Positions 38,561 through 50,234 of a stretch of DNA of 64,000 nt are shown here, in pieces. Both the position numbers and the translations under genes were made by a program. Each line of letters opens with the position of its first letter. Position 1 is the stretch's first letter. Source of the DNA: Whitmania pigra (Eukaryota; Annelida; Clitellata; Hirudinida; Haemopidae); the NCBI GenBank assembly GCA_021613335.1, contig JAJTWR010000329.1:581001-645000 (forward strand), given 5' to 3'. Under the pieces are notes generated by a model that saw only the letters and a list, made by a program, of their open reading frames with translations, did no database searches and had not been told where the DNA came from.

Positions 38561-39184
38561 CAGATAATCCCCGCCACTAATGATAAAAGTGAATGCGCGA
38601 AAAGTTAAGCCCCGCCACTCTAATTTCATGCAGGCACCCAATTTCTGATGTCTGGACATTTGAATATTTAAATGCACGCCATAAAAACAACTCCTTATCC
38701 ACCTCTATGCCCATTTTGTGCAAATATTTTCTACGTTCGGACGTAAAACCTGAAATGAACTTTTTGACGCTTTCAACTATCGTTCACGACAAGGAGACGG
38801 CAATACGTTTTTGCAAAGCCACGGAGTGATCCATCAGCAACGTTTATGCAACAATGATCACCAGATGACAACTTTATACTTATCAAACGATTAATCATAC
38901 ATAAAACTTTGTGGAGCTCACACACAAACCACCGAATCTTTCTGGCACGTCTACAAGATGCAGAATAAGCGCCAATGCGGCACACACCGATCTTTAGTGG
39001 ACAGCTACTTGTGTGAGTTTGTTTGGAGGCAAAGGTACAGAAATACGGACCTTTTCACAGAAATTATGAATGACATGTCTCAATTTTACTCTCTTCAATA
39101 AAAACTAAAAGTACAAATTTCATATCCTCTGTTTTATAATCGTTTTTTGGTGGCGGGTGTTAACTTTTTGGCGGGGCTTATCTG
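38561..39184 (+). mobile_element. Internally deleted Merlin (IS1016-like) DNA transposon
   Basis: The terminal 17 bases CAGATAATCCCCGCCAC (38561-38577) and the reverse complement of 39168-39184, CAGATAAGCCCCGCCAA, differ at two positions. A second, inner inverted motif AAAAGTTAA..CCCGCCAC is also shared. The transposase remnant lies between. The flanking 8-mers ATCTTTTC and TTTTTTTC fit a degraded 8-base TSD. Confidence 0.8.
38752..39101 (+). pseudogene. Merlin transposase remnant
   Basis: The N-terminal portion LTLSTIVHDKETAIRFCKAT joins, with a one-base frame change near 38820, to a frame ending at a stop at 39099-39101. That frame reads GAHTQTTESFWHVYK, where the Glu is the likely third residue of the DDE triad, then GTHRSLVDSYLCEFVWRQRY, the typical Merlin/ISXO2 C-terminus. 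The central catalytic region is missing and a stop interrupts near 38893. It is non-functional. Confidence 0.8.
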
Positions 39185-40722
39185 TTTTTTTCAAGAAGTA
39201 ATGTAAGCTTTCGATTTTGCAGATGCTCTGCGCAAGGGCAGCTGGTTTATATTTAATTTTGATATTTATGATGACACAATTTCTGATACTGACTGTTGAT
39301 ACTGTTGAAGTTTTGAATTAAAATAGAATTATGTTTGGCTTTTTCATTAATAATCTGATCTTTATTTAATTAGGAAGCCATGGCTATGTATGATAACATA
39401 AATAGTGTTTAAAATGATAATAATCGACAATAAAAGCTGGTTTAATACGATCTGGGCTTTTGTTGGTGTTTTCGGTCGGGCGATCAGGGCATTTTCAAAA
39501 ATCTCACTGGCAACCCTGTTCATAACATTTGAATCCATTGAAGTTGATATAAATGAATTGTTGTAGAGAAATAATAACGGTATCTGGACTGGGGACATTA
39601 CAAAAGTTATAAACTCGTGGTATAATATATATAATGTCTTCATTCTTATGAACAATCACTCAAAATAATCATTGTTGATATATGCTGACGTATATGTAAT
39701 TGCATGTAAATCCCTTGTAAATTAGATTTTGCATTTATTGAATGATTCGATTTATTATGTTTCCTAACCCACAAACATTGATGTAACAATATGTATGAAA
39801 ATAATTCGCTAAATTTCCTTGAGAATGTTTCATAATTATCACATTTATTTCAATATTAGTAATAAAATAAATAGTGATTAAGCTTGACTTTCTTATACGT
39901 TGTTCGCTGATTGCAGTACGTTCATAAATAAGGACTTTTGATAATTTGAATAGTGATCAAATATCACCTAAAAAATAATAAAACTACGTTTGCTTTTAAT
40001 ATTTCATAAATGTTTAATTTATAATTATTAATAATTATTTGACGTAATAAAAATCAATAAATTAATAAAATGCGTTAATTTGTTTACATGTTATGAAAGA
40101 AATTATTGTTAATTACCGCCATGTTGAAAAAACTTTGTTGCTGTTTTGGAAGCCATATTAGTGTTTGTGTTCTTTCGTGTGTTTATCGTTCTATAGTTAA
40201 AAAGTTAAATTAAGTTAAATTCTACATCTACATTTTTTAGTTTACGTGCCAAAGACATTTCACCAGGTAAAAGTGTTTACATTGTTTTTTATTCGCTTTT
40301 GTGTACAAAACGCACGCATAATCATGGCTGATGTTTTGATTTGCTTGCACATTTGCTGATGCATGGCAGTGCTTGGGATTACTAAGATTTTAGGCACATT
40401 AAACAAGCAAATATTATTACAATCTAACTGAAGTTGCTTAGTTAAACTCTTGACACACTGACATCGACTTTGATCGCGAAAAATAGCAATATTTAATTTC
40501 TCCGGATTATTGAAAATATTATAAGGCGACGGTAACATTTCTCAACAAATGTTTACCAAATAGTGCTGCAGGTAAAAATTAAATTCGTGAATGAGATAGT
40601 GATGCAATGCTTGCATGCAAAGCGTTAATAAGACGCCAATTTGGTCAAATAAAGCTGAGGCAAAGCGATTTGTAAAACAAATAACAATAAATATTTCACA
40701 ATTTGCAAATTGCTACTTGCAG
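39185..40722. other. No clear gene; upstream region of KMT2E
   Basis: AT-rich DNA. A possible 5' UTR exon ends at CACCAG followed by GTAAAAG (donor at 40266). Minus frames at 39362 and 40260 lack motifs. Confidence 0.4.
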
Positions 40723-40727
40723 TTTCA

Positions 40728-43700
40728 ATGAAACTAATGAGTCATGATTTTGATGCATATCCATGTCAGGTTTGTTTTTGTTTCAAATATGTGTTTCATT
40801 TATTTTCTTTATTAAAAAATAACCTGGGTTGATTAGATTGATCACATAATAGTTACAAAAGATAAGTGCCAATTATCGACTTTGTTTTCCATATAAAAAT
40901 TCCTGATTAATTTTATTATTTCATTTATTAATTTAATACATGAACAATTGCAACATATAGATAGTTTAAAAAAATGCACTGAAGCTGTGATCATGTGGTT
41001 TCTAGCTGCTATAGGCCATCACCTGCAAGAACTTTATCAGGCTGTGTCTGAAACTGATCATCCTTCCAGCCAATTGCAATGGAGTGGACAGGATTAAACA
41101 GAGCCAATATATTCATGGTTTCTCCAATTCTCTCCAATTCATGATCACCATTAGCCAATTATCTTATCATTGTATTGCAGGAGCACAACTATTTTAGACC
41201 AATGGATGATAAGGACTGCACCCACCCTTCAAATCCAATCAAATTAAACAGCATTCCCTCAGCAAATGAGACAACAACAGATGACAGCATAACAAGGTGC
41301 ATCTGCGACTTCGATCATGATGATGGGTTCATGATCTTCTGTGACAAGTGCTCGTAAGTCTGCTCCAGAGGTTTAGACTGAAACGATGCCATGATATTGA
41401 ATCTATATTGACAGGGTATGGCAGCATGTGGATTGTGTTGTCAACAATAGAAATTGTATACCAGACATCTTTCTATGCGAGATGTGCCATCCACGGAAAC
41501 TAGACAGACACAGAGCAATAAGAATTCAGTCAAAGAAGCGAGATGATTTCGAAGGTTATTTGTCCTAGTTTGTTTCATGTTTTGGAGATTTGTGAATGCG
41601 TGGGCTTGAAGTTATTCAATGGCTATCTGTCTATTGTGTAACTATTATGATGTGATTGTGCAAGCAATGTGATTCAATTGCATTGTAACAGCTGCAGTCA
41701 GGGGGGAAGATGATTCCAGTGCAACAGAAACTGAGGATGAAACGAAAAATGAAGCTCACGACTCGTCGGACAATGCGAACAACAGATTATACATTCCCAA
41801 CAAGAGGCCCCACCCATCTGGATCTCCAGACAGAATCTCAGCCAAAAGACAACTGACAAGAAGTCACAGAAATGAAAAAATAAAGAAAGAATTGAGGTCC
41901 GACAAGCAAAAGAGGAACGACGCAGACAAGCAAGTCAAACGGAAAAAGGTATTCGTTGACATTAACTCCGCCATTCATTTGATGTTATGTCACTTTTTTA
42001 TTTAGAAGGTACTGAAGAGAGAAGTTGATAAAATTTCATCTGACAATGGACTTCTTCAGATTCTTGAGGCAATCAGTCACAAGGAGCAGAAGCCCTCGAA
42101 ACTTCCGACTCAGTGCAACAATAATTTCAACCACATGAATTCCTACACTCCCGAACTGCAGAAGCTCCTACCGAACATAAAATACAACCAAGATAATCTG
42201 AGCAGTTTTTCTTCATCAGAACTGAATGGTCTCAGGAAGAGCCTCTGCAAAGTAACCTGCCTTGATGACAATCCAGACAAACTTGTCAGTGTCTGAAAAA
42301 TCTGTTACTTTTGCATCAATGATGGTTTGTCATTGAATAAGATTTTTCTTGTTTCAGATTCTCAAGGCCACTGATGACTTGCTGGCAAACTGTCCAATTC
42401 TGGAGTATGTTGGAAAAGTCATGCTGCGTGATCAATTCCACGATAAGTAAGTGGTGTATGAAGCAATTTTTAATTTTTTTAAGATCTTAAATTTTTTGTA
42501 TTAACTTGATTCAGGTGGCAGCCCCATGTTTTGTTTTATTCAAAGTTATGTGGGTTGGACTTGTGCATCGATGCAACACATTTTGGTGGCGATGCTCGAC
42601 ACGTCAGAAGATCCTGCACTCCAAATGCCGAAGTGAGACTCTCGAATGGTTATCATAAGTAATACTGCTGCCTCACTTTTGCAATTTTTGATTCCAGATC
42701 AGACACTATCTTCAAGGGAATTCATTGAGGTTTTTTCTTCACGCAACAAAGAGCATCCTGAGTGGTAGTGAAATAACTATTGGGTTTGACTTCAACTATC
42801 ACAAATGGTAATGATGTTCATCTGCATTATATGTGCTTCTTATTAGCATTATTTGGGGCGTGCAGGTTAGCCGAATGGGTTAAGGCGGTAATGGCAACAG
42901 TCATAATGTGTCGTGTTCGAAACCCATCCTGCACTGCCGCCCTGGGAGCGCTACATAAATGGTTACAAGAAGCCCCTCTAATGCTATACACATGGCTCTA
43001 TGTAAATGAAGTTACAAGTTACATATAAATTGATCAGTGTAGCTTTTTATGTAGTAACATGTTCAACAATCATGGCATTGTATTGGGAGATTTGTCGTCG
43101 GCATTATCCAAATTGCACGTCGTCAATGTTAACTTTGTATCATGTTCACTAGTGCATCTTATTATTGAGGACCATCTCAATGTCTCCTGTTGTTACTTAT
43201 TTCAGTGGTTTTCAAGTCGAATGTGCATGTACCAGAGGGTCCTGTCCAGTAGCAAGGTTTCAGAGGAAAGAATGCAGCTTAAAGTTGGTTGATGAGATTA
43301 AAACAGATTTTGGGCACCTACATTTTATAACTTTTATGTCGCTTGTAGACGATCTCACAGTGCGAAGAATAATAATCAGGAGACAACATCTAATAATCAC
43401 AATAATTCCATGCACAACAAACGATCTGGAAAACTTTCTTCTAGTGAAGTAAGTTTTTCAACATGGCTGATGAAGTAAAACATGATCATAAAATGAATGA
43501 TAACAAAATAAAGCTAAATAATTTGCCCACTTATAGAGTAGCTCTCTGCAATCACCTATGCAGTCCCCTGTGAAGACATCCTATCAGCATAAAACTTTGA
43601 CATCGATGCCTTCTTGCCTCAACAAAGTTAAGACAAATTCTCAAAATGATTCTTTCAACCAGAGAACGTCGAGATACTCCACGAGCAGAGATTCCGACAG

Positions 43701-45819
43701 CGAGCATGCGGACACTTACAGGAAAAGTCCAAATGAAGAAAAAGAAAATTCAAAGAAAAAGGTTCTCACTGAAACACATTTTATGCATGTTGTCTATTAC
43801 ACGGTTTAATTTTTGCAGACAAGGGAAGAGAAAAAGTTGGAAGATATTGTCAAAGTTTTTCTGAAACTGGAAAAGTCAGAAGTTAAAAAGAAGTGTGCTT
43901 CGAGTAATCCTAAGTTGAAGAAGGGAGGCAGGAAATTGCACTTCAGTGGAAAGAAGAAGGAGGCTGCCTGCATCGATTCTGTGGCAGATGCAGCTGCTGC
44001 TCTGGCATCTTTGGCTGGCAATGTTGTGAGTGGCTCGGTAAATTATTATAACTATTTTGCAAATAGTTAATTTGATGAACTTACCAATTAGGATATGAGC
44101 ACGTTCCACAAGGAAGACATTCAGAACATTTCAAAGAGGTTTGTATTGCTAAGAAGTGCATTATTACGAAACATCCTGCCTTTATTTTATTTATCGACCC
44201 AGGTATGCCATGCAGCAAACATCTACAACAACCATATCACCAGATGCCTTTGACATGATTGCCTCAAATTTTGATGCTCAAAAGCACAGACAGCCTAGTA
44301 CATCTTCCAACAGCACTGATTGTGTGGATGGATCTTCGTGCAGTCCAGGTTCACAGCACGGTGCAATGACGATGAAGGTTGCATTTTGTTGTCAACAATC
44401 ACTATTTCGATGCACAGCTAAGCAGCAATGTATCGAATTTCAGGAGGAACCTAGCTCTTTCTCTTCAAATGACACCCATTTAGATGCAGCGACTACTCTT
44501 TCCATGATGTCACATCACATCCAAAGCCCTGGGGAAGCCCATCCAAAGGTTGTGCAGGGGATTAAAAGCACTCCAACCGCTATCACACAATCTCTAGGAT
44601 GGGAATCTGAAAGTTTGCCTTTACATCAGCCTGAAGGTGCCTTCAATCAGAATGACCAAGAAAATAAAGGATGTTCTGCTAAAAAGGTAATTTTCTTTAT
44701 TTCATTTGTAATTCACTGGTTCTATTTAAAGCCACATCTTTTCTTTGCAGAGATGGTTAAATAGAGCTATGACCTCGAGCCAATCATCAGATGGGGGTAT
44801 GATTCAGAATCAATTGTGTCATCACCTGAATGTTTGCTAAAGTTAGTTTTTTTTTTCTTCAGATTTTGCAACCCCACCAAAGAAAAGACGTTTTGCAAGG
44901 GAATCTATGGTCTCGGAAGACAACATCGAAGGCGATGCTCCCGAACCATCACAAAGTCCTGATGATCAAAGGCCCCCTGTCACAAAATCTTCTTATCAAC
45001 CAGTCTGTGAATCAATAACTGATGATGAAGATGATGGGCAGCAGGTTTGTGTTCAGAGGGCTTGACTTTGATGGGTTGCATTTCTAAATACGGATCTTGT
45101 CTTCGTCCCGACAGAATAGTGTCCAGGGAAGCATGATCTGTGTACCACCAGGAATGATCTACTCACCTTTTGCAAGTCTTGCCACAACCGGACTGTACAG
45201 CATCCGCTCCTCGCATCCTCTTTACAGCATGCCCGGTGCCATGATAGACCCATATCAATACTACAGCAGTCTAAATCTTCTGCAGAACATGGCTATGACA
45301 TCAACACCTCTGCTTCATCCTTATGCCACCAATGGCATACCTACCACGTGCGGTTCAGCTTCCGATGTACAGTCGGTCAACACAACGTCGGCTGTCAATG
45401 GAAAACCCACGAGCGGCACCCAGGCCGACGCGTGCAGCATTTCGACCGCACAACAAGTTCCACATTTTGCCCCTCCTTCGTATCCAGTTCCTCAGCAATT
45501 CTTCCAAAAGAACCATGTTATGGACACTTACTTTCCTCTCATCAGGCCGCTCGTAGTCTTCCCAGGCGGGCCTCAGTTCTCTTATCCGGTTGCTGTCAGC
45601 ATGCAGTCCATCAGTCCACAAATACTTAATGGAGCCGTTCAAAGTACTGAGAACTCAGCTGCTTCTCAGGAGAATCAAATGCAAAGCACGAACGAGGAAA
45701 GCAATAGAAACGAAGCATTGAACAGGGTAGCTCGGGTAGAGATGGTGTCTCCTCCGTTGCCGATGACTCTAAACGGAGCGGTTTCGATAACAAGTTTAGA
45801 CAGTGGCAGCCTCAGCTAA
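40728..45819 (+). CDS. KMT2E: KMT2E/SETD5/upSET-type PHD and SET domain chromatin protein
   Basis: Coding exons: 40728-40769 (tentative), 41181-41353, 41415-41554, 41692-41948, 42006-42284, 42358-42446, 42515-42632, 42698-42807, 43206-43283, 43349-43448, 43537-43761, 43819-44025, 44092-44138, 44203-44686, 44751-44796, 44863-45044, 45115-45819. Phases close to 1093 aa; human KMT2E is about 1858. PHD finger at about 52-105 ([25 protein letters not shown]). SET at about 300-402, with [11 protein letters not shown] replacing the usual NHSC.PN and [11 protein letters not shown] at its end. A Cys cluster then follows ([14 protein letters not shown]). Later come [19 protein letters not shown] and KKRWLNRAM, both matching KMT2E. 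The altered SET motifs fit the family's lack of methyltransferase activity; it reads H3K4me3 and limits acetylation. An in-frame 66 bases at 44380-44445 could be a retained intron. Confidence 0.93.
42859..43012 (+). mobile_element. tRNA-derived SINE, family B, in a KMT2E intron
   Basis: CGTGCAGGTTAGCCGAATGG (A box TAGCCGAATGG), then GTGTTCGAAACCC (B box), CTGCACTGCCGCCCTGG and GAGCGCTACATAAATGG. The block order matches 22360-22506 on the other strand. It lies in the intron between the SET exon and the Cys-cluster exon. No acceptor stem or intact cloverleaf is seen, so it is not a tRNA gene. Confidence 0.8.
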
Positions 45820-45873
45820 GATTTGTTAATGTATAGATGAGTTGCTATTAATTTATTTTGATTTCATTCTGTT

Positions 45874-45879
45874 AATAAA
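45874..45879 (+). terminator. Poly(A) signal of KMT2E
   Basis: AATAAA 55 bases past the KMT2E stop codon. Confidence 0.7.
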
Positions 45880-46351
45880 AAGTCAGGAAGTTACATTTTT
45901 CAAGTATTAAGCTGATTTTTGTTCAGAACAGTTTTCTCATGTTATTACTTGCATGGAGAATTTTGTATATGTGTACATAGCAATTGTGCCCCTGTTTTGT
46001 TCCAGCTTTATGATCCTTCGAATGGTTTCAAATTACTGCATAACAACTAACCAATCCAAGAAGGAATATTATGATCACAATTGTTGTTTTATTTTTAAAA
46101 TAACCTCAGAGATGAAACTTTTTAATATAATGAGATTTAATTTTTCTCACGAATGCCATACGTCATACACTGAAATAGAGCACAATGGAAACTACAAATA
46201 TGCCACGTAAGATAGCACAAATTTAAATAATAATTTGCCAGTATTTTGGTGGAATGTGCAATTTCTAACAAAAACATCAAAATAAGGTAAAATGTCAAAA
46301 TTTGGGAGGTCTGTCTTCTCTTCAATATAATCTCAATGATAGAATAGAGAT

Positions 46352-47961
46352 TTACATGGGTTTGAGATCGTGTATGAAACGACGGAGGGCTTGATGTTTC
46401 ACTGGTTGGTAAGTCCAACCCTTACGGCTTCTAGATCAAGAAAAGTGATTATTCGGTTAATTGCCTAGATGCTAGATAACAGATCAGCCGGAACTGCATT
46501 TTGTGTGGAATAGTAATGCTTTTTGCTCGGCCAGGTGTTTATTTCATCTGATTAAATGTCTTTGATAATATTAAAGAATTTAAAGAAATAACCTACTTGT
46601 GAGAGCAACACAATTTGCTTCTCCAGCTCAACAATAATTTGATCTTTTTCCTTCAACAAATTCTGTAGCATTTTATTTTTCTCTTGTTCCTTGGCAAGCC
46701 TCTGTAAAATGATTTCAAACCAGCAAATAGAAAAAGTGTATTTCTACAAACGTTTACGACCTTCAATCCCTGTGTCAAAACTGCAATTAGTTCTTGCGCA
46801 AATAAAAAATGCATCATTTAGTTTTTTGGACCATGTATGATTTACAATTGCAGGAATGTTTGATGAGTTTACTACTAAATTATTATTATTTTTATTAATA
46901 TTATTATTATTGCTATGAGCTATAAGCAATGAGGAACTAATGGAACATAGATGAAACCTCTTCAATAGCAACATCTCTTTCAAGTGTGCTGGATTCTTCT
47001 TCACTCTTATTATGCTGGTTAACATTTCCAGATACATCACAGTCATTCACTGACACTTTCAAACCTTCATGAAGACTTGAGGGAACAGTGGGAAGAGTTG
47101 GAAATCTTGCTGAACTATTTGTCCGGGAGCATCCAATGTCGGGCTGACTGACTGTGCTATCATAGTCTTGATTATCTTCCAAATCTGCATCCAGGTCTGA
47201 AGGGCTTATAAGGTCAAGAAATGATCATTTCATTTCCTAAATCCACTAAATTGAAATGTGATAAAAACCTTTTGTTCCTCATAGCTCTGCTTGTGAATCC
47301 CTTATGATCCTTCAAGATTTACACAAAAATAAATTAGTTGGTCAAACATTTTTACGACAATGAAGACAACACCTCTTCAGGTGTTTGGGGGTTATCAGCA
47401 TCAATGACTTCATTATGAGTACCAGTATTTGATTTCTGCTGCAAAGTAACTGATCCACTCTGCGTCTGACTAGACTGTTCCTTGTTACATTCTGTGTCAT
47501 CCATTAAATCTTCTGAACTCTAAACAGAAGTTGATGTTCAGAATGTAGATACTTTGTTTAATTTTGCTTCTAATTCTATAACTGCAAAAAATGTAAATCA
47601 CCTCTGTAGATTGAACATGCATTACTCCAGAGCTCCTTCTCTTTTCTCTCAGCTTCCTCTTGTCTTTAACTAATGGTTTGGCTTTGTGGGGGTAACCGGG
47701 CCACCTTTTGTCTTTTACTTTAAATCTATTTGGCGATTCATGGTCGTAAAACAAAAATCCGGGACTCATACCGAGCACGTGGTCACCAGACATAAAATCT
47801 TCTACTTTGATATCAGCTAAGTCGTGGTCATCAGTGGTTTCAAATGATTCATGTTTACTATAAGTTGATCGATTTCTATTGGCCACCCTTACTCTGTTTC
47901 TTCTGGTCAAAACATTCAATTCGTGATCCAAGCTCTCTTGACTTAAAGAACTTGACGCCAT
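46352..47961 (-). CDS. Unrecognised six-exon gene with basic and coiled-coil regions, about 322 aa
   Basis: Exons: 47961-47602, 47519-47373, 47309-47269, 47204-46958, 46701-46597, 46420-46352. Phases agree and the total is 969 bases including stop. The N-terminus (MASSSLSQESLDHE) leads to LTRRNRVRVANRNR and an acidic patch. A basic block KPLVKDKRKLREKRRSSG then resembles a nuclear-localisation or nucleic-acid-binding segment. The middle is Ser/Thr/Gln/Asn-rich and probably disordered. Residues about 266-300 (RLAKEQEKNKMLQNLLKEK, VELEKQIVLL) form a coiled coil. The C-terminus is GWTYQPVKHQALRRFIHDLK plus PM. I do not recognise the family. It is convergent with KMT2E, with about 530 bases between stop codons. 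The last acceptor is the least certain. Confidence 0.75.
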
Positions 47962-47969
47962 CAGCTGTT

Positions 47970-48681
47970 AACACCGTACTACAAGATAAAATCGGCAGAA
48001 CAACCGAGCAACCGAATCCGAGAAATGCAAACAATGCGCTTCTGCAAGTGACTATTTATATTATAAATATTTAGCATTTATAAACAAACTCAATAATCTG
48101 CTTGTTGATAAATAAAATATTTGAAATATTGAAAAATCGATTCAATGTTCAGTATCACATCACTGTTAGACATGGTTTATAAGCGTTATTAGCAATTAAT
48201 AATAATTAGACAGTTGATGACATATATAAATGCAAGCTAATGATAGCTTTCAGAGTCGCACCAGTTACGATCAGCATAAGGCCAAGATCCTTTCTTAGGA
48301 TAGCGTTAGGTTTTTATATTTATCTATTTAGTATCTTCCATTTCATAACTGGATGGTTAGGACGATGATGGCTTTGAAAGATAAAAATCATCAGGGCCGC
48401 TCACCTAACGCACCCTTCCAGTGGCATGCAAAGGGGGGGTGCAGGAAGTGCGACGGCCCCGAGCCTTCAGTCGGAGGGCATCCAATTAGGAAGTTGACGT
48501 TGGCCCAGTCATATCTCTTGCGCTTGTATTGTCACAAGAACGACTGACCAATTTTTCTTTAATCAATATTAAACAACAATTCACCACCAGGAATTAAAAA
48601 GTAAAGTAGTCTTTTGTGGCAGGAAATCCAATTTGGGGAATCGAAATTAATAATTATGGGTTTGATGGCTGACCGCTGAGA
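47970..48681. other. No gene seen
   Basis: Promoter side of the six-exon gene plus a GC-richer stretch at about 48340-48540. That stretch gives an open frame with Cys/His pairs, but no family or splice support was found. Confidence 0.4.
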
Positions 48682-48851
<170 letters not shown>

Positions 48852-50217
48852 TCTGAAGTTTTTGAGAATTGAACTTCTGAAAATGAATGAAAAACATCTT
48901 CCTCGCAAACATTTAGAGCTATTTGTGGATGTTATTCACAATGAATTATAGCAATAGTGTTGCAAAGTTGCTTAAGTTTGGTTCCTTTTTGGGACAAAGG
49001 TGAACTTTTACAAGTATATTTGGATTCTATTAAAAATTGTGTTGAAAAGTGCTCGATGCATTCGATTTAAGACTTGCTTAACATGATGTCTTCGTCACAA
49101 CTCGAGATCTTCATGAAAAGTGTCTCTGTTTCATCCGGCTGGGTATTGATAAGGAGTCTCAGTATTGTCAGAGTGAGTGGCTCTATTGGACTGTTCAAGA
49201 CTGTTAAACTTGGATAAACTGCCTAACTTTTCAAGACAGAATAATATTTCAGATAAGATCTACAGCTATATCAATTGTCCCTCCCAAACCTCCCATTTTT
49301 TCTGGATTTTGGTGAATAAAAAGTGTTTTTATCGTGTTGAGTGAATTTCCTTCTGGAAAAAGTGGAGTGACGTCCCTATTCGTTACCTAATGCATAGCCA
49401 AAAGCGGAAAGACAACCTTTTTAAAATAATCAGTTTGTCTGATCTGTCCATAAAAATTTGCTCTATTTTTACTTTTATTTTATGTATTTTCAAAATTTCA
49501 GTAGCTTATCCGGGCTAATGTATTAAATAATGACCAATAATTTCTTTGCACATGACATATATTTTAATGATAAATCAATATTAAAATTTATTATTATTAA
49601 AATATTTTGTTTTTTGAAAGAACGATGAAATGTTAATCATTTTAATTGTAGAGATCACTAGTCTATATTGTTTTGATTAAATCTCACTTATGTGTTGTGG
49701 GAGGACGCTTTCCCGGTTAGTATTCAATCAGAAAAGTCGAGAATTTGCATATGGAAACGCATAAAGAGTTAAAAGAAAATCGCCATCTTTCAATTTATGA
49801 GGACATCGCAAGGACGACACAGCGTTTCAATTTGTATTTTTAATGCCCTGCATAAATCGGGATTACAATTGCTTGCGAGTTCGATGTGTTATATGTGAAA
49901 TAAAGTGTAAGCGCGAAAAGACAATATCCAAATGTATATTTAAATACTTTACTTTTGTAGAGTATATTATGACCAATATGAGTAAAACTTAGATGGGCTT
50001 ATGCTGAGGCTCAAAAACTCGAAGACACAGGAATTAATCAATTTTTAATAATAATAAAGATCAATTAATTTGGAAAGGTTTTAACAAACAAAAAAGTTAT
50101 TAGAATGTAATGCTGTAATTATTTAAAGAATTATTGATTTTGGATTTCTGTAATTATATTATAAACTACATTGCCTGTAGCAGCATCATTACTTTAGTGA
50201 ATGTAAATTTTTTGCAG
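48852..50217. other. No gene seen; upstream of SMARCE1
   Basis: AT-rich DNA. The acceptor TTTTTTGCAG at 50208-50217 shows that a 5' UTR exon of SMARCE1 lies somewhere here. Confidence 0.45.
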
Positions 50218-50234
50218 GTTGATCATATAAGACC

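Noticed and set aside
40260..40538. 92-codon minus-strand open frame upstream of KMT2E
   Set aside because: No motif or splice partner; probably chance in the KMT2E leader region.
42859..42940. tRNA gene
   Set aside because: A and B boxes are present but there is no acceptor stem or cloverleaf; it matches a dispersed SINE.
48353..48547. Small plus-strand frame with several Cys and His residues
   Set aside because: Cys/His spacing fits no known zinc finger and there is no exon support.
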